Shown here piece after piece: positions 10,601-21,176 of a DNA stretch of 64,000 bases; positions within the stretch are counted from its first letter, which is position 1, and every line of letters begins with the position of its first letter. The stretch is from Dendrophyllia cribrosa. Lineage: Eukaryota > Cnidaria > Anthozoa > Scleractinia > Dendrophylliidae. The stretch covers positions 28,599,798 through 28,663,797 of the forward strand of contig JAJLRJ010000010.1 of assembly GCA_024195265.1 (NCBI GenBank). Direction: 5' to 3'. The notes under the pieces are model-generated. The model made no database searches, was not told where the DNA came from, and was given only the letters and a program-made list of their open reading frames with translations. Position numbers and translations under genes: made by a program.

Positions 10601-11210
10601 TTTTTTTAACTTATTTGGAGCTTCGGTCCTGCATTTGTTACACCAGCGGGCATACCAGCGTGTCCCAGGTTTGTAAGAATCACAGAAGCGGCCAACATAA
10701 TGCAGAATTGGATAATATCGAGTGGAAATGGGATCGCTGTGCAACTGGCGAGTGCCCCCAAGTGGACGGACACGAGCATGTTTTGTCATTCTCCCGACGA
10801 ATTTTGTCAAAATGCCGTTAACAGACCAATTCATACGGCTCAAGTCCAACAGCCCTGTATACCTGAGCAGATGGTGTCCTCAAAACACGGCTACACCCCT
10901 ACAAAAGCCGCCTGGTTTTAGCCTTGGCACATAACATCTTTTGCAAAACAAACCAGCCGCTACATGACTACGCGAAAACACGACAATTTCACATTGTGTG
11001 CAAGGTCAGTTTGGCTCTGGCACAATATATAATATAAAATGAGGACTATACGAAAGATAAGCCGAGTTTGGAAGCTAAGTTTCCCGTGTGGGCTCTAAGT
11101 TTTAGGATTTTTTGGCTCTCGACAAGACTCGCGGCGAAGTGAATTGAAATTGCCGGCGTTTTGTATCTTTTGTTAATATGTACGCTGACCAGCAAAATAC
11201 TGTATCGCGC
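7690..11210. other. Interior of the TIR transposon, no recognised gene
   Basis: This stretch is mostly AT-rich non-coding DNA with a C run at 9031-9051. A 52-codon minus-strand ORF at 9322-9480 starts with ATG and ends in an acidic Glu/Asp-rich tail. A 121-codon minus-strand ORF at 10484-10849 contains KPGTRWYARWCNKCR, which might be an exon. Neither is recognised. Remaining ORFs are short and unsupported. Confidence 0.5.
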
Positions 11211-11286
11211 CCTCTAAAACGTATTTCCGCGGTGCCTTCCAGAGGGGGTTTAGAGGAAAAGTGGTATTTGACTCACTCTCTATATA

Positions 11287-14200
11287 CTACTGCGTCTGCC
11301 CTTCTTTGACTCCTTCCTCGTGAGCCCTAATCTGTGCTGCTCTAAAGGTTTGGTAATCCTTTGGGTACTCGTAGTCGCTGATGTATTTCTTCTCCTTGAA
11401 AGCAAAAGCCATGTTCTTTCTTTTACTCGAAGCCTTGATGTTGGCTCCAGCGGATGCCAATCGTTGCTTTGCATTTAGATTGAATTGCACCTTGGAACAC
11501 CTCTCTAGCATATTTCCAAATGTAGGCTGGGAGTCGAGGTTTTGACTTTCTGCTGTTTTTCCTTGCATTTCACCTATAATTCTTTCGGTTGTTTTGGTTC
11601 CAGAACTGTATGGCAAAGCCCAACCGGGAACAAGGTCCTTGAAATGCAGAAACATTGCCAGTTGATGGATGGTGGCAGCCGCAAAGAGGATCTCGGCTGT
11701 CCTGTGACATCCATATGTTATGAATTTCCCTCGTTTAGCCGGATCGGTTTTGGCACCAGGTTTCGAATGGAGAGACACCTTTCGCAATTCGAGGACTTTC
11801 TTCCACAAACGAAACACAGTAATGGCACAGGAGACCGATTTCTGCACATCCGCAGGCGAGCCAAAACCAGGTACCCTGAAAGGCTCTATTAGATAATAAA
11901 CAGCCCTTATGTAAAGACTTGTGCCGTTAGAACCAGGAACATGCTCGTCGAGGAGGTCGGCGATACGGATCGTAAACAATTTTTCGCAGGTATCTGAGTT
12001 CTGGTCAAAGAAATAAACCAATAGCAGATCAGATGTGTTAAATCCAGAATCCAAGCCCAACTCTTGGCATTTATGTTTGAGATCTTGGAGGTGCTTTATG
12101 GTTGCAATCAGCGTTGACTTTCCATCGTCTTGCCAGAAGGTTAACTCACGTGTCTGGTACTTCAATTTTTTTAGGAACAGCCTCTGCTCGTGGTCGTTGT
12201 CCAAGTACGCTATCGTTGGGAGGTACCAGTAGTACGGAGACGCAAACTCTTCGTCATCTATACCAAGAGCTAATACTGGATCCCTTCATCAATCTCTTCG
12301 GCTGTTGGCGTCATCAACTGAATTGCTGCTGCCAAGGAAAAATCTGCGGAATCTGTAGAGTAGCCTATTAAATTAATTGGCGTTTTACGTATTTTCCCCG
12401 AGTCATCGTGATATCAACGTCTTCTGAGAGCTGCCCAGTATTCCAGAAGGTGTTTAGCTCTGTAGCCACGATCAGGGTTCGGCCACATGCAATTTATTAT
12501 CGTTGGCGTGGACATTGACGCCATAGCAGTGAGGTTGTGTACTGAAACGCTTTTTGCCAATTTGTCATTCATGATTAGGTCATCCGTTAATCTCTTTAGT
12601 GCAGTGAAGTCATCTGGATCCTTCAATTTGTTGTCTTTTCTTGGAACTGGGATGTGTTGTTCGTGCCATGTACTGACTTCTGGATTACAGACTTGCCTAA
12701 CTAAGACGACCTCGTTTTGTAGTTTTCGTGGTTCAAGGATGCGAAGGCACCTCTCACCATCACTGCTCTCATTGACGGGAAGACCTTTAAAGGTTTCTGC
12801 TGCCGTATCCAGCGCCGCCCTGTCTAATCCAGGATCAATTCTGATATGGGAGGAATGCATTGCAGCTGTTTTTTCCTTGGCGAGTCCAAATATGTCGGCT
12901 AAAAGATAATAATTGGTTGGACCAAGTTCGTTTTTAAAGAGACCGCTGATATCCTTCACTAAATCGACATAATGGTGATTGTTGGTTCTCTGAAGCTTGG
13001 ACACCAAATTTCTGATGACCAGCATCTGCATAGGACTGGGTTCCGATACACCCATTCTAAGCAAACGAACAAGATTAATAACGAGCATCTGATCTTCTCC
13101 GTTTAGGCATGCAGCATGTAAATTATCCTCCCAATCTTTCGGAGTCAACGTTGTTTTGACCAGCTGCTTCATTTTTTCTTCTGACTGTTTGCGCTTCTGA
13201 GTTTCGATTTCCAACGCGTCAACGGCCTTACCCCTCTTGGCGTAGCGTTTATTAAATCCAGAAAGCCCAAGTCGGTTGGTTGTGTCAGAAAGGCTTCCCG
13301 ATTTTCGATGTTGGATGATATCTTTTAGCTCGCGCCGCTGTCGAAAACAGTTTTCACATATAAATGGATGTTCGCCATAGGACAGTGCTTCCTCGTGACA
13401 AGGTGGCTGTAGGCTTTTAATGCCTTCTCGTATGTGTACAACCTTGCCGTGAATTACCACATCTTTGGAAAATCCAATGTACATGGATCTTGCTTTGGAC
13501 TGGGCCTCTTGTTTGAGATCCGCCGCTTCCACAACGTGCTTTCCTTACCACTCTGTGTAATTCGAACATTCAGCGTGATCGGGGTAATCTTTATGATATC
13601 GTATTACTCCATTCTTCAGCCGTTCCTGAAAAAGTTTCTTTGGCGTCGTTCTACGTATTTGTAAGTCGGTGGAAAATTCTTCAACGACCTCAGAGTCCCA
13701 GAGGTAGTAACACCTCACCTTCTGTTTTCGTGAGCTTTGAAGTTGGGTCTCTGAGGTCGTTAGCAGTTTAAAGGCTTCGATGGCTGCACCAAGTAGTCGT
13801 CCATAGTCCTCCTTTTCTTGTCAACTTCCTTTGTGGTCAAGGGCTTTGCGGTTGGTTCTTTGTCCCTTTTCCAAAACTGACAAGCTTCGAGGTGGCACTT
13901 GGACGCGCTGTGGTCTTTTACTTGCACCAAACCAGAAAATTCCAGCTCTGCAGTGCCTCTAAGGATTGCTTGAGTGGTTGCTTTCCGTGATCGCGCGACT
14001 GAATGCGGCTGGTTATTTCGAATTGCCCACTGTAACTATGGGATACAGATGGCACATTTAAAATTTCCCTTAGCCGCATGAGTGAACTGTGGAAAATTAT
14101 CACCTTTAACCGATATACCGGTAACCTCGTCAACAAGGCTTCCAACCCTTAAAGGAGGAAAGGTAACCGCTAGAAAAGCTCTAGTGCGATGCTCCTTGTA

Positions 14201-15135
14201 AGTCGACGCTTTAGCCGATGAGGAATGTATCTCCGCTCTCTCCACAACGAAGTCTGAGGGATCCGGGAACACCGAAGTCAGGTAGACTTGGAATGACGAC
14301 GGCTTACCGGGAAGATGGGATGCCATTAAGTGATCCATGTGTTTGTGGTACTTCTTGAAGAGACGGTCTGCTTCAGATTCCTCTAAGGATTCACTGCATC
14401 TTGTACTAATTTGTACACTTCCACTTCCTTCCTTTGTGTCATCAACATTTTCATCCCCGGTTATTTCGATCTCAAATAGATCTGTTCCAACATTAGCAAG
14501 ATAATCATGCCTGTCGTCCTCGTCCGAAATGTCTTCATCTTCAGAAAGAACCTGTCTTCTCCTTTTAGAAGGATGTCTTTGTGGGCCATGGTCTTCATCT
14601 GATGAATCAGAACTATAATCCTCACCCCATATCTCTGCGGCTGTTTTTTCTTCATCTATATCTTCAACTGCTGTTGAATGCAGCAGCAAGGCATAGTTTG
14701 ATCGTCGACGCCGACCTTCTCGCCGTTTGACTCAGCTGTCTCCGAATGTGCTGGGTTTTCAAAGGACCTTTTTCGCAGCTTTTGGTACATTGAACTTTTC
14801 CCGTCTTTTTTTAGGGCTTTGACTTGTAAAAATGGAGGTCGGCCAAAGACGTACTTCCCTAGTAGGGCGAAAAAAGTTGGCCTTTTGTCGTCATTTGTCC
14901 GATGCTCAGTCTGAAAGTTGCACCAAATCTCGTCCTTGGCAATTTTGTCGTCTTCCTCTCTCTCACAGTAGGATTTCTCCATCCACGTCTGAACCACCTT
15001 CACATCCAGTGTTCCCAGCTGATTTTTTGCGGACCTTGCGTAAGTTGGCGTATGCGACTGGTACGAAGTGTCGATAGCCTTAAAAGCGAGCCCCTTGTAG
15101 CCTAAGCGTCGCTTCCTCTTACAAACAGGCGTCAC
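11287..15135 (-). pseudogene. Decayed long ORF of an unrecognised multicopy-type family
   Basis: Four large minus-strand ORFs (about 14656-15135, 14036-14689, 12414-13532 and 11287-12204) follow one another, and the DNA between them keeps coding sense interrupted by single stops and frameshifts. Examples are the stop after ALRRR near 12414, a one-base loss near 12272, and stops near 14036 and 13545. This points to one ancestral product of over 1,200 aa. The N-terminal part has an acidic Ser/Asp/Glu tract with a basic KRRR stretch, then CAIC and a His/Cys cluster like a zinc finger. The middle has CENCF and a charged coiled-coil part. The C-terminal half is helical with no motif I can name. 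The upstream end has no ATG (the first codon of the open stretch is GTG), so more exons may be missing. Its final stop abuts the right end of the 7527-11286 transposon. A mobile-element origin is possible but unproven. Confidence 0.6.
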
Positions 15136-15528
15136 GTTGTGATAACTTACGTTTAAAAGTGCATTACCAAGAAAAGAAAAAAGAGTCTCTGCCCACCTTC
15201 TTGTCCAGATTCATGTAAGATGAGAAGCTTCCCCAAAGTTTCTCTTTTAGTATCGTGTTTACTTGCCATCTTTTTCTGCTGGTATTAACTTTTCCGCTAT
15301 CCAGCGTTCTACGTCTCCCATCTCCGGAGCATTTGGAAATGTGGTTAATGAAAAACACATGGCCCACCCTCTCCCTTTGGCACAAAAATGACTGACCCAC
15401 CCCTAAAGCAGGGTAGGAAATTACATGACCCACCTCCTCTTAATAACCCAATAAAACTTGTTCTGTGCGTGGCAAAATCACAAAATCATAAATCTCTAGC
15501 CTCTTGCCTCGCTTCATAAGGAATTTAA
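15136..15528. repeat. Repeat fragment with GACCCACC words
   Basis: The segment around 15340-15440 carries repeated TGACCCACC words. It resembles 19265-19375 in the same orientation, so both are copies of one dispersed repeat. No gene is visible; a minus-strand ORF across it is a by-product. Confidence 0.5.
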
Positions 15529-16140
15529 CACAGAATCCATCAGGAAGTTGAGTAATTTTAAAATTCAGTGGACAAAAACCTTGTACCAGAATAATTTTAA
15601 TCATATGGCATTATTTTTAACATTTTTCAAGGGCTATACACCTTATTCATAAATGGCGGCGGATTTATTATTCTTTTGTGTTTATTTTAAGTAGCTTCAC
15701 AGGCCTCGTTAGCATGTGCAAAATTCAAAAGAAGTTATACTCTAAAATGAGGCCAGTGAGGCAAATAAACATAGATATAAAAGAATCATGAATCGGTCAC
15801 CATTTATGAATAAGGTGTATAGATGTAATTAGTTATCTGTAATAACACCAAAGAAAATTTCTTAAGGGAGCCCGTGAAAACAAATTTCAAATTTCACAAA
15901 ATAACATCTCACACATGAAATTTTCAGAATTTTTATCTGTGTTTTCACATTTCGTGTGAAATATGACATTTATTTTCTCAGGCTCCCACGAGAAATTGTC
16001 TTTGGCGTTATTACAGATAACTAGTTATACCTCTAGCCCTTGAAAAGTGTAAAAAAGAATGCGATATTGTTTAAATTATTCTGGTACAAGGTTTTTGTCC
16101 ACTGAAAATTAAAATTACTCAAATTCCTATGGATTCCTTC
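15529..16140. mobile_element. Foldback element, probable TTAA target
   Basis: Arms of about 110 bp (15529-15636 and 16030-16140) are inverted copies, sharing AAACCTTGTACCAGAATAAT and its complement. A second palindromic zone at about 15826-16030 forms the middle. Both ends border TTAA (15525-15528 and 16141-16144). A smaller MITE sits in the left half. Confidence 0.8.
15639..15817. mobile_element. TA-flanked MITE nested in the foldback element
   Basis: The ends CACCTTATTCATAAATGG and the exact complement, with about 50 bp of imperfect inverted repeat, are flanked by TA on both sides (15637-15638 and 15818-15819). Removing it restores pairing of the host foldback arms, so it is the younger insertion. 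TA duplication suggests Tc1/mariner-type mobilisation. Confidence 0.85.
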
Positions 16141-16149
16141 TTAACAACA

Positions 16150-16392
16150 TTAGCAACTGTGTTTGGCAAGTACGCTTAATGGTACATCGCTATCACTGAC
16201 ATTCCAACTGTTGGATGTCAGTTTTGCGAGGGGTATATTGTCATCATCATCATCCCAACTTCCATCATCCCTACTCTCTTCGCTTGCTTCCAGGCTGCTG
16301 TTTGCTTCAGAGGCACTTGTGTCTTTTCTAGTAGCAAAGTCAGGGAATTCTTTCTCCTGATCTATTTCCACGAGTTCCGTCGCCGTCGCCAT
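16150..16392 (-). CDS. Small acidic protein of 80 aa
   Basis: The ORF runs from ATG 16392 to the stop at 16150 and is not recognised. It is strongly acidic: after MATATELVEIDQEKEFPDF it has Ser/Glu-rich stretches, a DDDDD run and two similar short segments (NIPLAKL and DVPLSVL). Acidic N-termini with such IPL/VPL repeats occur in piggyBac-derived proteins, so it could be the first exon of a transposase-derived gene; that is inference only. It is divergent from the SAM-like gene starting at 16511, 118 bp away, so the two may share a promoter. Its end abuts the TTAA-flanked foldback element. Confidence 0.4.
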   Translation of the reverse strand: MATATELVEIDQEKEFPDFATRKDTSASEANSSLEASEESRDDGSWDDDDDNIPLAKLTSNSWNVSDSDVPLSVLAKHSC

Positions 16393-16510
16393 GTTGTGTC
16401 AGAACAATTAAGCGCGCGCTGAAGCGTGAAATCCGCTGTTCAGTGAAGCGTGTTCGCATTGTGCGACTGATGTCCAACAAAATAAAACGGTCTAGCTCCT
16501 TGAAAACAAA
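16393..16510. promoter_or_regulatory. Possible bidirectional promoter
   Basis: A 118-bp divergent interval between two ATGs. It is richer in CpG than its surroundings (AAGCGCGCGCTGAAGCG near 16411) and has no TATA box that I can see. Function is inferred from arrangement only. Confidence 0.35.
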
Positions 16511-17317
16511 ATGAATTCCGACGATGCTCCTTCTCCAAATGGGTACATTTCAATTTTTTTACGGTACGCAAACATTTCACACTCATATTGCAATGTATTG
16601 GTAACAGCTGGCATTACTAGAGTTAGTCATCTGAAACACGCAGAGGAAGAAGATTTCTTAGAATATGGTAAGCTCATGTCATAAAACCGTGCATAAAATC
16701 ATTGTCTGATGAGTTTATTCCTCTCAAATGAATCTCGATTAATATGAAACAGCTATGAATTCTTCTTTTCTTCGGACTCTTTGCAATTTTTAGGTTTCAG
16801 ACTGATGGAATTAAATTCGACGCTTTCTTAGACTGAGAGAGCAAATACTTGCCAACGTCTGTGAGAACGGCGAGGCTGTTTCAATCAAAAAAGAAGATCC
16901 CGTTTGGAATTTTCCTAACTTTGCCGATCTTGCACAGTACCAGGACGAATTATCTTCCGATGGTGTCATGGTGGTTGACCACATTCAAGATGTTGAAAGA
17001 GATGACTGCTTTCGCTATGGTAAGACTAAATTCAGTATTTTGTACCGAGTACGAGGTTTAACAGAATGGTGACAAAATTCGCAATTTCCGCTATTGAAAG
17101 CGCCTTTCTATTTTTAGAACACTATTTCACACAAAGACACTTCCAATTCTATTTTGTCATAGAAAACAAAAAACAAGCACTAAAACGTTGGAAAAGGGGT
17201 TCTTAAATCCGGCATGACTGTGATCTCTCTCTTTAATATTATTATTTATTAGGAATGACAGAGATCGAAGTGCGACGTTTCCTGCGTCTCAGAAATACTA
17301 GCGACCTTCAGATTTGA
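16511..17317 (+). pseudogene. SAM-like domain gene fragment, resembling the ACK/TNK N-terminus
   Basis: Three plus-strand exons can be read: 16511-16667 (ATG 16511, donor G|GTAAGC), about 16794-17019 (donor G|GTAAGA) and 17253-17317, joined in the same phase. Exon 1 contains ITRVSHLKHAEEEDFLEYG. Exon 2 ends VVDHIQDVERDDCFRYG and continues into exon 3 as MTEIEVRRFLRLR. Each unit looks like the SAM-like region that opens ACK/TNK non-receptor tyrosine kinases (helical unit ending E-D-x-x-x-x-G-[MI]-x-x-x-x-x-R-R), so the gene had two tandem units. Exon 2 has an indel near its start, so the frame hits a stop before RRFLRLREQ. Exon 3 runs straight into the minisatellite MITE at 17309, which supplies the stop. 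No kinase domain follows. I consider it a truncated, disrupted gene; the ACK assignment is tentative. Confidence 0.5.
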
Positions 17318-17737
17318 CTACGAGTACGAAATCGAGTACGAGTACGACTTTGGAATTTCGAGATAATTGTATCCACCGAACTGTAACTCCTTCCTGTTGC
17401 TGACTAACACGTAAATAAACGTTAGGGATAAGATTGGTGTGATAATTAAGTATATGAGGCACACGAATTTGGTTTAAAAACTCGTACTCGTACTCAATCT
17501 CGTACTCGTACTCAATCTCGTACTCGTACTCAATCTCGTACTCAATCTCGTACTCGTACTCAATCTCGTACTCGTACTCAATCTCGTACTCGTACTCAAT
17601 CTCGTACTCGTACTCAATCTCGTACTCGTACTCAATCTCGTACACGTACTCAATCTCGTACTCGTACTCAATCTCGTACTCGTACTCAATCTCGTACTCG
17701 TACTCAATCTCGTACTCGTAGTCCAATCTGAAGGTCC
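17309..17737. mobile_element. MITE with minisatellite-expanded arms
   Basis: The ends GACCTTCAGATT and AATCTGAAGGTC are inverted. The left arm (17317-17352) has one to two copies of an ACGAGTACGAGTACGA-type unit. The right arm (17483-17720) has about 13 tandem copies of an 18-bp CTCGTACTCGTACTCAAT unit in the opposite sense. The unique middle is about 17353-17482. The repeat gives a false Tyr-Glu-rich ORF on the minus strand. It interrupts exon 3 of the SAM-like gene. Confidence 0.85.
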
Positions 17738-17809
17738 CTACTGTCCTAAGTACCGAACCAACACAAGGAAGACCAAGAAGACAGAGAGAAACATGACAGG
17801 ACGGAATTC

Positions 17810-18778
17810 ATGACTGACGAAGTCTTGCCAACTTTTTATGCCTCTCAGTGGAAATTTGCGAAGAACCAAAAGGACTTTGTGAAGAAATTTCATGCTGAAG
17901 GAAGGCGGCAGTATGAAATACGGAAGAGTGTGCTGCGAGTATCTCAAAAGCTAGAAAATGTCTGTAACGAAAAAAATCCTGCAACAGCCGGCAAATTTCT
18001 TAAAAGCAATAATAAATTGAAACCAAAAGATCTCACCATGTTGCAAAATAATCTCAAAACAGTGGAAGAAATAGAACTAAGCACAAATAAAGTTCGCAAC
18101 GTGATTTCAAGTGCCGACGCGTTACTATTTTCCAAGACCACTTCTAAACTCAAGACGGGTAATGAAAGTGCACACCAGTTCCATGAAACGTGTTTCGGAA
18201 CACTTCACGAGAATGAAACAATGGTCCGAGAAATCAAGCAAAAGTTGAAGGGACTGGTCACAAAGCACAAGCAATTGTATAAGTTTACGACCAGAGGAAA
18301 CCTGAAAACAGACAGCAGGCGGGCAAAAGAAGGAAGAACAAAATCAAGGACGAGGAAAATGAAAAAGATGTCAGTTAATATCGACAAGATACTTTCCAGT
18401 ATTTCTCCTTCATACAAAAGCGGTGGCGTTGTTAATGATCTTGACCTGAACAAGGTACAGCTTCTCAACCTTCTCCAAGTTAAGTGGATTAAAGCCATCC
18501 TCAGGAGCGAAAAACTTCCTAAGAACGTTCAAAGTGAGTTTCTTCAGAACCTGAAGGCAGTTGTGAGAAAGGCAATAGCCAAGGATCTTAGCAAAAGCGA
18601 GGACGACAGTACAGAAAGAACGGATGAAGAAAGCAGTGAGAACGAGAGCGGCGATGAAGAGGGCAGTAGTGAAGAGAGAGGTGACGACGAGAGCAGTGAT
18701 GAAGATGTTGAACAGCAAGAGATGATGACGGTTGAACAGGTCGAGTTTATGGAACAATATAGTAACGGTGATTTATAA
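17810..18778 (+). CDS. Hypothetical 322-aa protein with acidic tail
   Basis: The ORF is intact from ATG 17810 to TAA 18778, with an in-frame stop just upstream at 17747 supporting the start. I do not recognise the family. Residues about 20-170 are helix-forming and Lys/Glu-rich with coiled-coil character. Residues about 165-200 are strongly basic (SRRAKEGRTKSRTRKMKKM), a likely nuclear localisation or nucleic-acid-binding stretch. Residues about 205-265 contain a compact helical segment (NKVQLLNLLQVKWIKAILRS). Residues about 270-310 are a run of Ser, Glu and Asp. This composition fits a chromatin or nucleolar protein, or an element-encoded structural protein. It lies 70 bp after the minisatellite MITE and could be the last exon of a longer gene; no intron signals are needed for the ORF itself. 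Confidence 0.6.
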   Translation: MTDEVLPTFYASQWKFAKNQKDFVKKFHAEGRRQYEIRKSVLRVSQKLENVCNEKNPATAGKFLKSNNKLKPKDLTMLQNNLKTVEEIELSTNKVRNVISSADALLFSKTTSKLKTGNESAHQFHETCFGTLHENETMVREIKQKLKGLVTKHKQLYKFTTRGNLKTDSRRAKEGRTKSRTRKMKKMSVNIDKILSSISPSYKSGGVVNDLDLNKVQLLNLLQVKWIKAILRSEKLPKNVQSEFLQNLKAVVRKAIAKDLSKSEDDSTERTDEESSENESGDEEGSSEERGDDESSDEDVEQQEMMTVEQVEFMEQYSNGDL

Positions 18779-19583
18779 AATAAGCAGATATATCAAGGCA
18801 ATCCTAACAAACGTATTCAAAATACCAGAAACTTTTACATGGCAGTATTACATGTATCTAACAAGATTGTTTTGTTCGTTCGTTTTGTTTTGTTTTGTTT
18901 TTTTTTTTTCATTTTACAAACCACCGTTAATATATAGTTCCATAAACTGAGCTTGTTCAACCGTCAATATTGATACCTATTTTTATAAAAAGAAATAGGA
19001 CCTCGTGTTTCTTTGTTTGCTTCCTTTCAAGGAATATAGAATATATGTAACAACATAGGTAACCACACTAGGGTATCAGAATTTTAAACACCAATGAAAT
19101 GTAAAAAACAAAAATCGTACATTTTATTAAAATTGCATTTTAAAAAGGACACAGCAGATTTGAGAGTATTTTTAGCAATAATTTCAGCTGGCCGTGTTTT
19201 ATATAACAAGACAGTGTGGTCAACTGTCCCATTAATATCAAGACTTAAATGTGTGCCTACCTATGTTATTAAATAGGTCGACCCACCCCCTAAGGGTAGC
19301 TGAAAATTGCACGACCCACCCCTTGCACAAGGCTCCAAACCTCATGATCCACCCCCTCTCTGCTCCGGCCCACCCAACCCCCCCCCCCCCCCCCCCCCCC
19401 ATACTTTTTGACCAGTCCCTAACTAATGAAAACGCTATTAGTTCTTTTTTTTTCTATATTTTTTATTACCAACAAAACTGCAATGTTAGAAGCACGTAAA
19501 GATCTATCACTGAAAAACGGAACAATTCTGTTGTACCATTCGAGCTAATTGAAAAGAGCCATGTAAAAAAAATAGGAGATACA
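18779..19583. other. AT-rich non-coding DNA with repeat fragment
   Basis: There is a T-rich run at about 18875-18915. The GACCCACC-type repeat at 19265-19375 matches the copy near 15340-15440, followed by a C run at about 19379-19400. No gene is seen. Confidence 0.6.
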
Positions 19584-19587
19584 TTAA

Positions 19588-19927
19588 ACACGAAGTTCCG
19601 GTATAAAAGGCTTAGCTCCTCCCCAACCTTTTGGTTGTGAAATGCAAATTAAGGCGTCTTTCAGTCACAAAACGTGGTTAACTTGCGCATGAATTAAATA
19701 TAATTTGCTTCAAAAATCTAATAAATCAAGATTTTACCTAAGCAAAAAAAGAAATAGAGGTTCATAAAGACTTGTGATATAACTTTCATAAAGTTTTTCC
19801 AAATTGTGTTTGCAATGGTCTCTGTAATGACGCATGTTGTTTGTCAGTTGTTAATGTTTCAGTGGTTGATTGACGACTGGAGGTGAGAATGGTCAGGCCA
19901 GGCTCCTTTTATATCGGGACTTTGTGT
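19588..19927. mobile_element. TTAA-flanked MITE (ACACGAAGTTCC ends)
   Basis: The left end ACACGAAGTTCCGGTATAAA at 19588 and the right end complement (ACACAAAGTCCCGATATAAA) ending 19927 are inverted repeats of about 23 bp. TTAA flanks both sides (19584-19587 and 19928-19931). Confidence 0.85.
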
Positions 19928-19931
19928 TTAA

Positions 19932-20061
19932 GGCGACTCGACGCAGTAATGATTTCAGTTATGGACTTGGTGAAGTATGAAAGCAATGGAAGCATGTCTT
20001 CTCTGCGAAATTTTGATTTTAAAACATACACCCTACGGCAAAAAAACTGAGTCGAGCCTCC
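19932..20061. mobile_element. 130-bp TTAA-flanked MITE sharing a TTAA with its neighbour
   Basis: The ends GGCGACTCGACGCAG and (complement) GGAGGCTCGACTCAG are flanked by TTAA at 19928-19931 and 20062-20065. The left TTAA is also the right flank of the preceding MITE. Confidence 0.75.
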
Positions 20062-20065
20062 TTAA

Positions 20066-20879
20066 CTGTAGTGAGATCATTATAGATTATATACTAATAG
20101 TACTATAATTATAATAAATACCAAATGCTGTTAATACAAAAATACTATAGATACTGCAATACTTCTAATTAACATTTCTAATTTTTCTATCATACTATGA
20201 TTCGTATTAATATTTATAACCAACAATACTGCAACTTTAGTGGCAAAAAATGGTGTATCCCGCACTAAAAAATAAACACTGAAATAATGTTAATAATAAT
20301 ATTGTCGCATTCTTTTTTTTTTTACTTTTAACATACACAATAAAAATTTAAGCTTCAATTTAAAATAAAAAAAAAACCACCATAACATGGTCTGTCACTA
20401 CAAAATGGACAATAATGTTTAATGAGAAAGATGTAATGTTTTATTCTGTCCCACTTTCGTTCGCATGCTGACCATTACATCTTTCTCATTTTCATTACCG
20501 AGCTGAGCATTTACCACCTTTCTTTTATTTATCACCTCAATAATGTTTCATTTAACAATAATGTTGTCCCATTCAAGCTTTTTTTTGTAAATATAAAACA
20601 AAATTAAGCTACAAGCTTGTGGTGCCGCAAAAGAAAATAACAAGTTTAACGAAAATACATTAATACGCTCCCAGTAAAGTTTCCTCAGTTAAGTTTCAGT
20701 TAAGTTTATTTCAGTGCAACTGCTGTCATTGCTTTAGCTATACTTCAGCATGAAAATCGTATAATTTTCCTTTTACAAAATTGAGGTGTCATTAAAGGAG
20801 TCAAAATTGTTCAAGTGAGATAAATAAAGATAGATGAAAGGTTTGTAACTGAATTAAAATTAAATATCATTAACCAATA
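20066..20879. other. AT-rich non-coding DNA
   Basis: No gene is seen. A hairpin is formed by GAGAAAGATGTAATG (about 20423-20437) and CATTACATCTTTCTC (about 20473-20487). Confidence 0.5.
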
Positions 20880-21057
20880 CGTTTAGTGTACCAAGTCTCC
20901 TTTATCATATGACCGTACGGCCTTGCGTTGATGAAAGTCCTGTCTGAGGGCCGTACGCATTTGCGCGAACGGGGCCGGAAAAGCCATGCGGCCCTCCTAA
21001 AAAGCGTACGGCCTCCCGTGTTAAAATTTGAAACAAATGTGTCTTCAGATTGATCAT

Positions 21058-21100
<43 letters not shown>

Positions 21101-21176
21101 ACAATGGCGAGCCGAAAGCGAGCCATTGTAAACGCCCATACAGATCGGACGCGAATATTTTATCGTACTTATGAAA
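20880..21176. repeat. GC-rich repeat with CGTACGGCC words and a 120-bp palindrome
   Basis: CGTACGGCC or its complement recurs several times at 20910-21015 in otherwise AT-rich DNA. At 21055-21176 a near-perfect palindrome follows: TCATAAGTAGTAGATAAAAT on the left, its complement on the right, and CTGTATGGGCGTTTACAATG inside. It is likely a MITE. The minus-strand ORF here is a by-product. Confidence 0.7.

Larger units (their letters stand above)
7527..11286. mobile_element. 3.8-kb DNA transposon with long terminal inverted repeats
   Basis: The left end starts TATATAGAGAGTGAGTCAAA at 7527 and the right end is its exact reverse complement, finishing at 11286. The match runs about 50 bp and resumes through the ACCGCGGAAATACG stretch (about 7670-7685 and 11217-11235). 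The left repeat is interrupted by a perfect hairpin that the right one lacks. The TATATA ends hide any TA/TATA target duplication. It separates a Penelope-like fragment from a decayed gene. No transposase is recognised inside, so it is non-autonomous or of unknown type. Confidence 0.85.

Noticed and set aside
17298..17726. 142-codon Tyr-Glu-Ile repeat protein on the minus strand
   Set aside because: It is the 18-bp MITE minisatellite read through; composition comes from the repeat.
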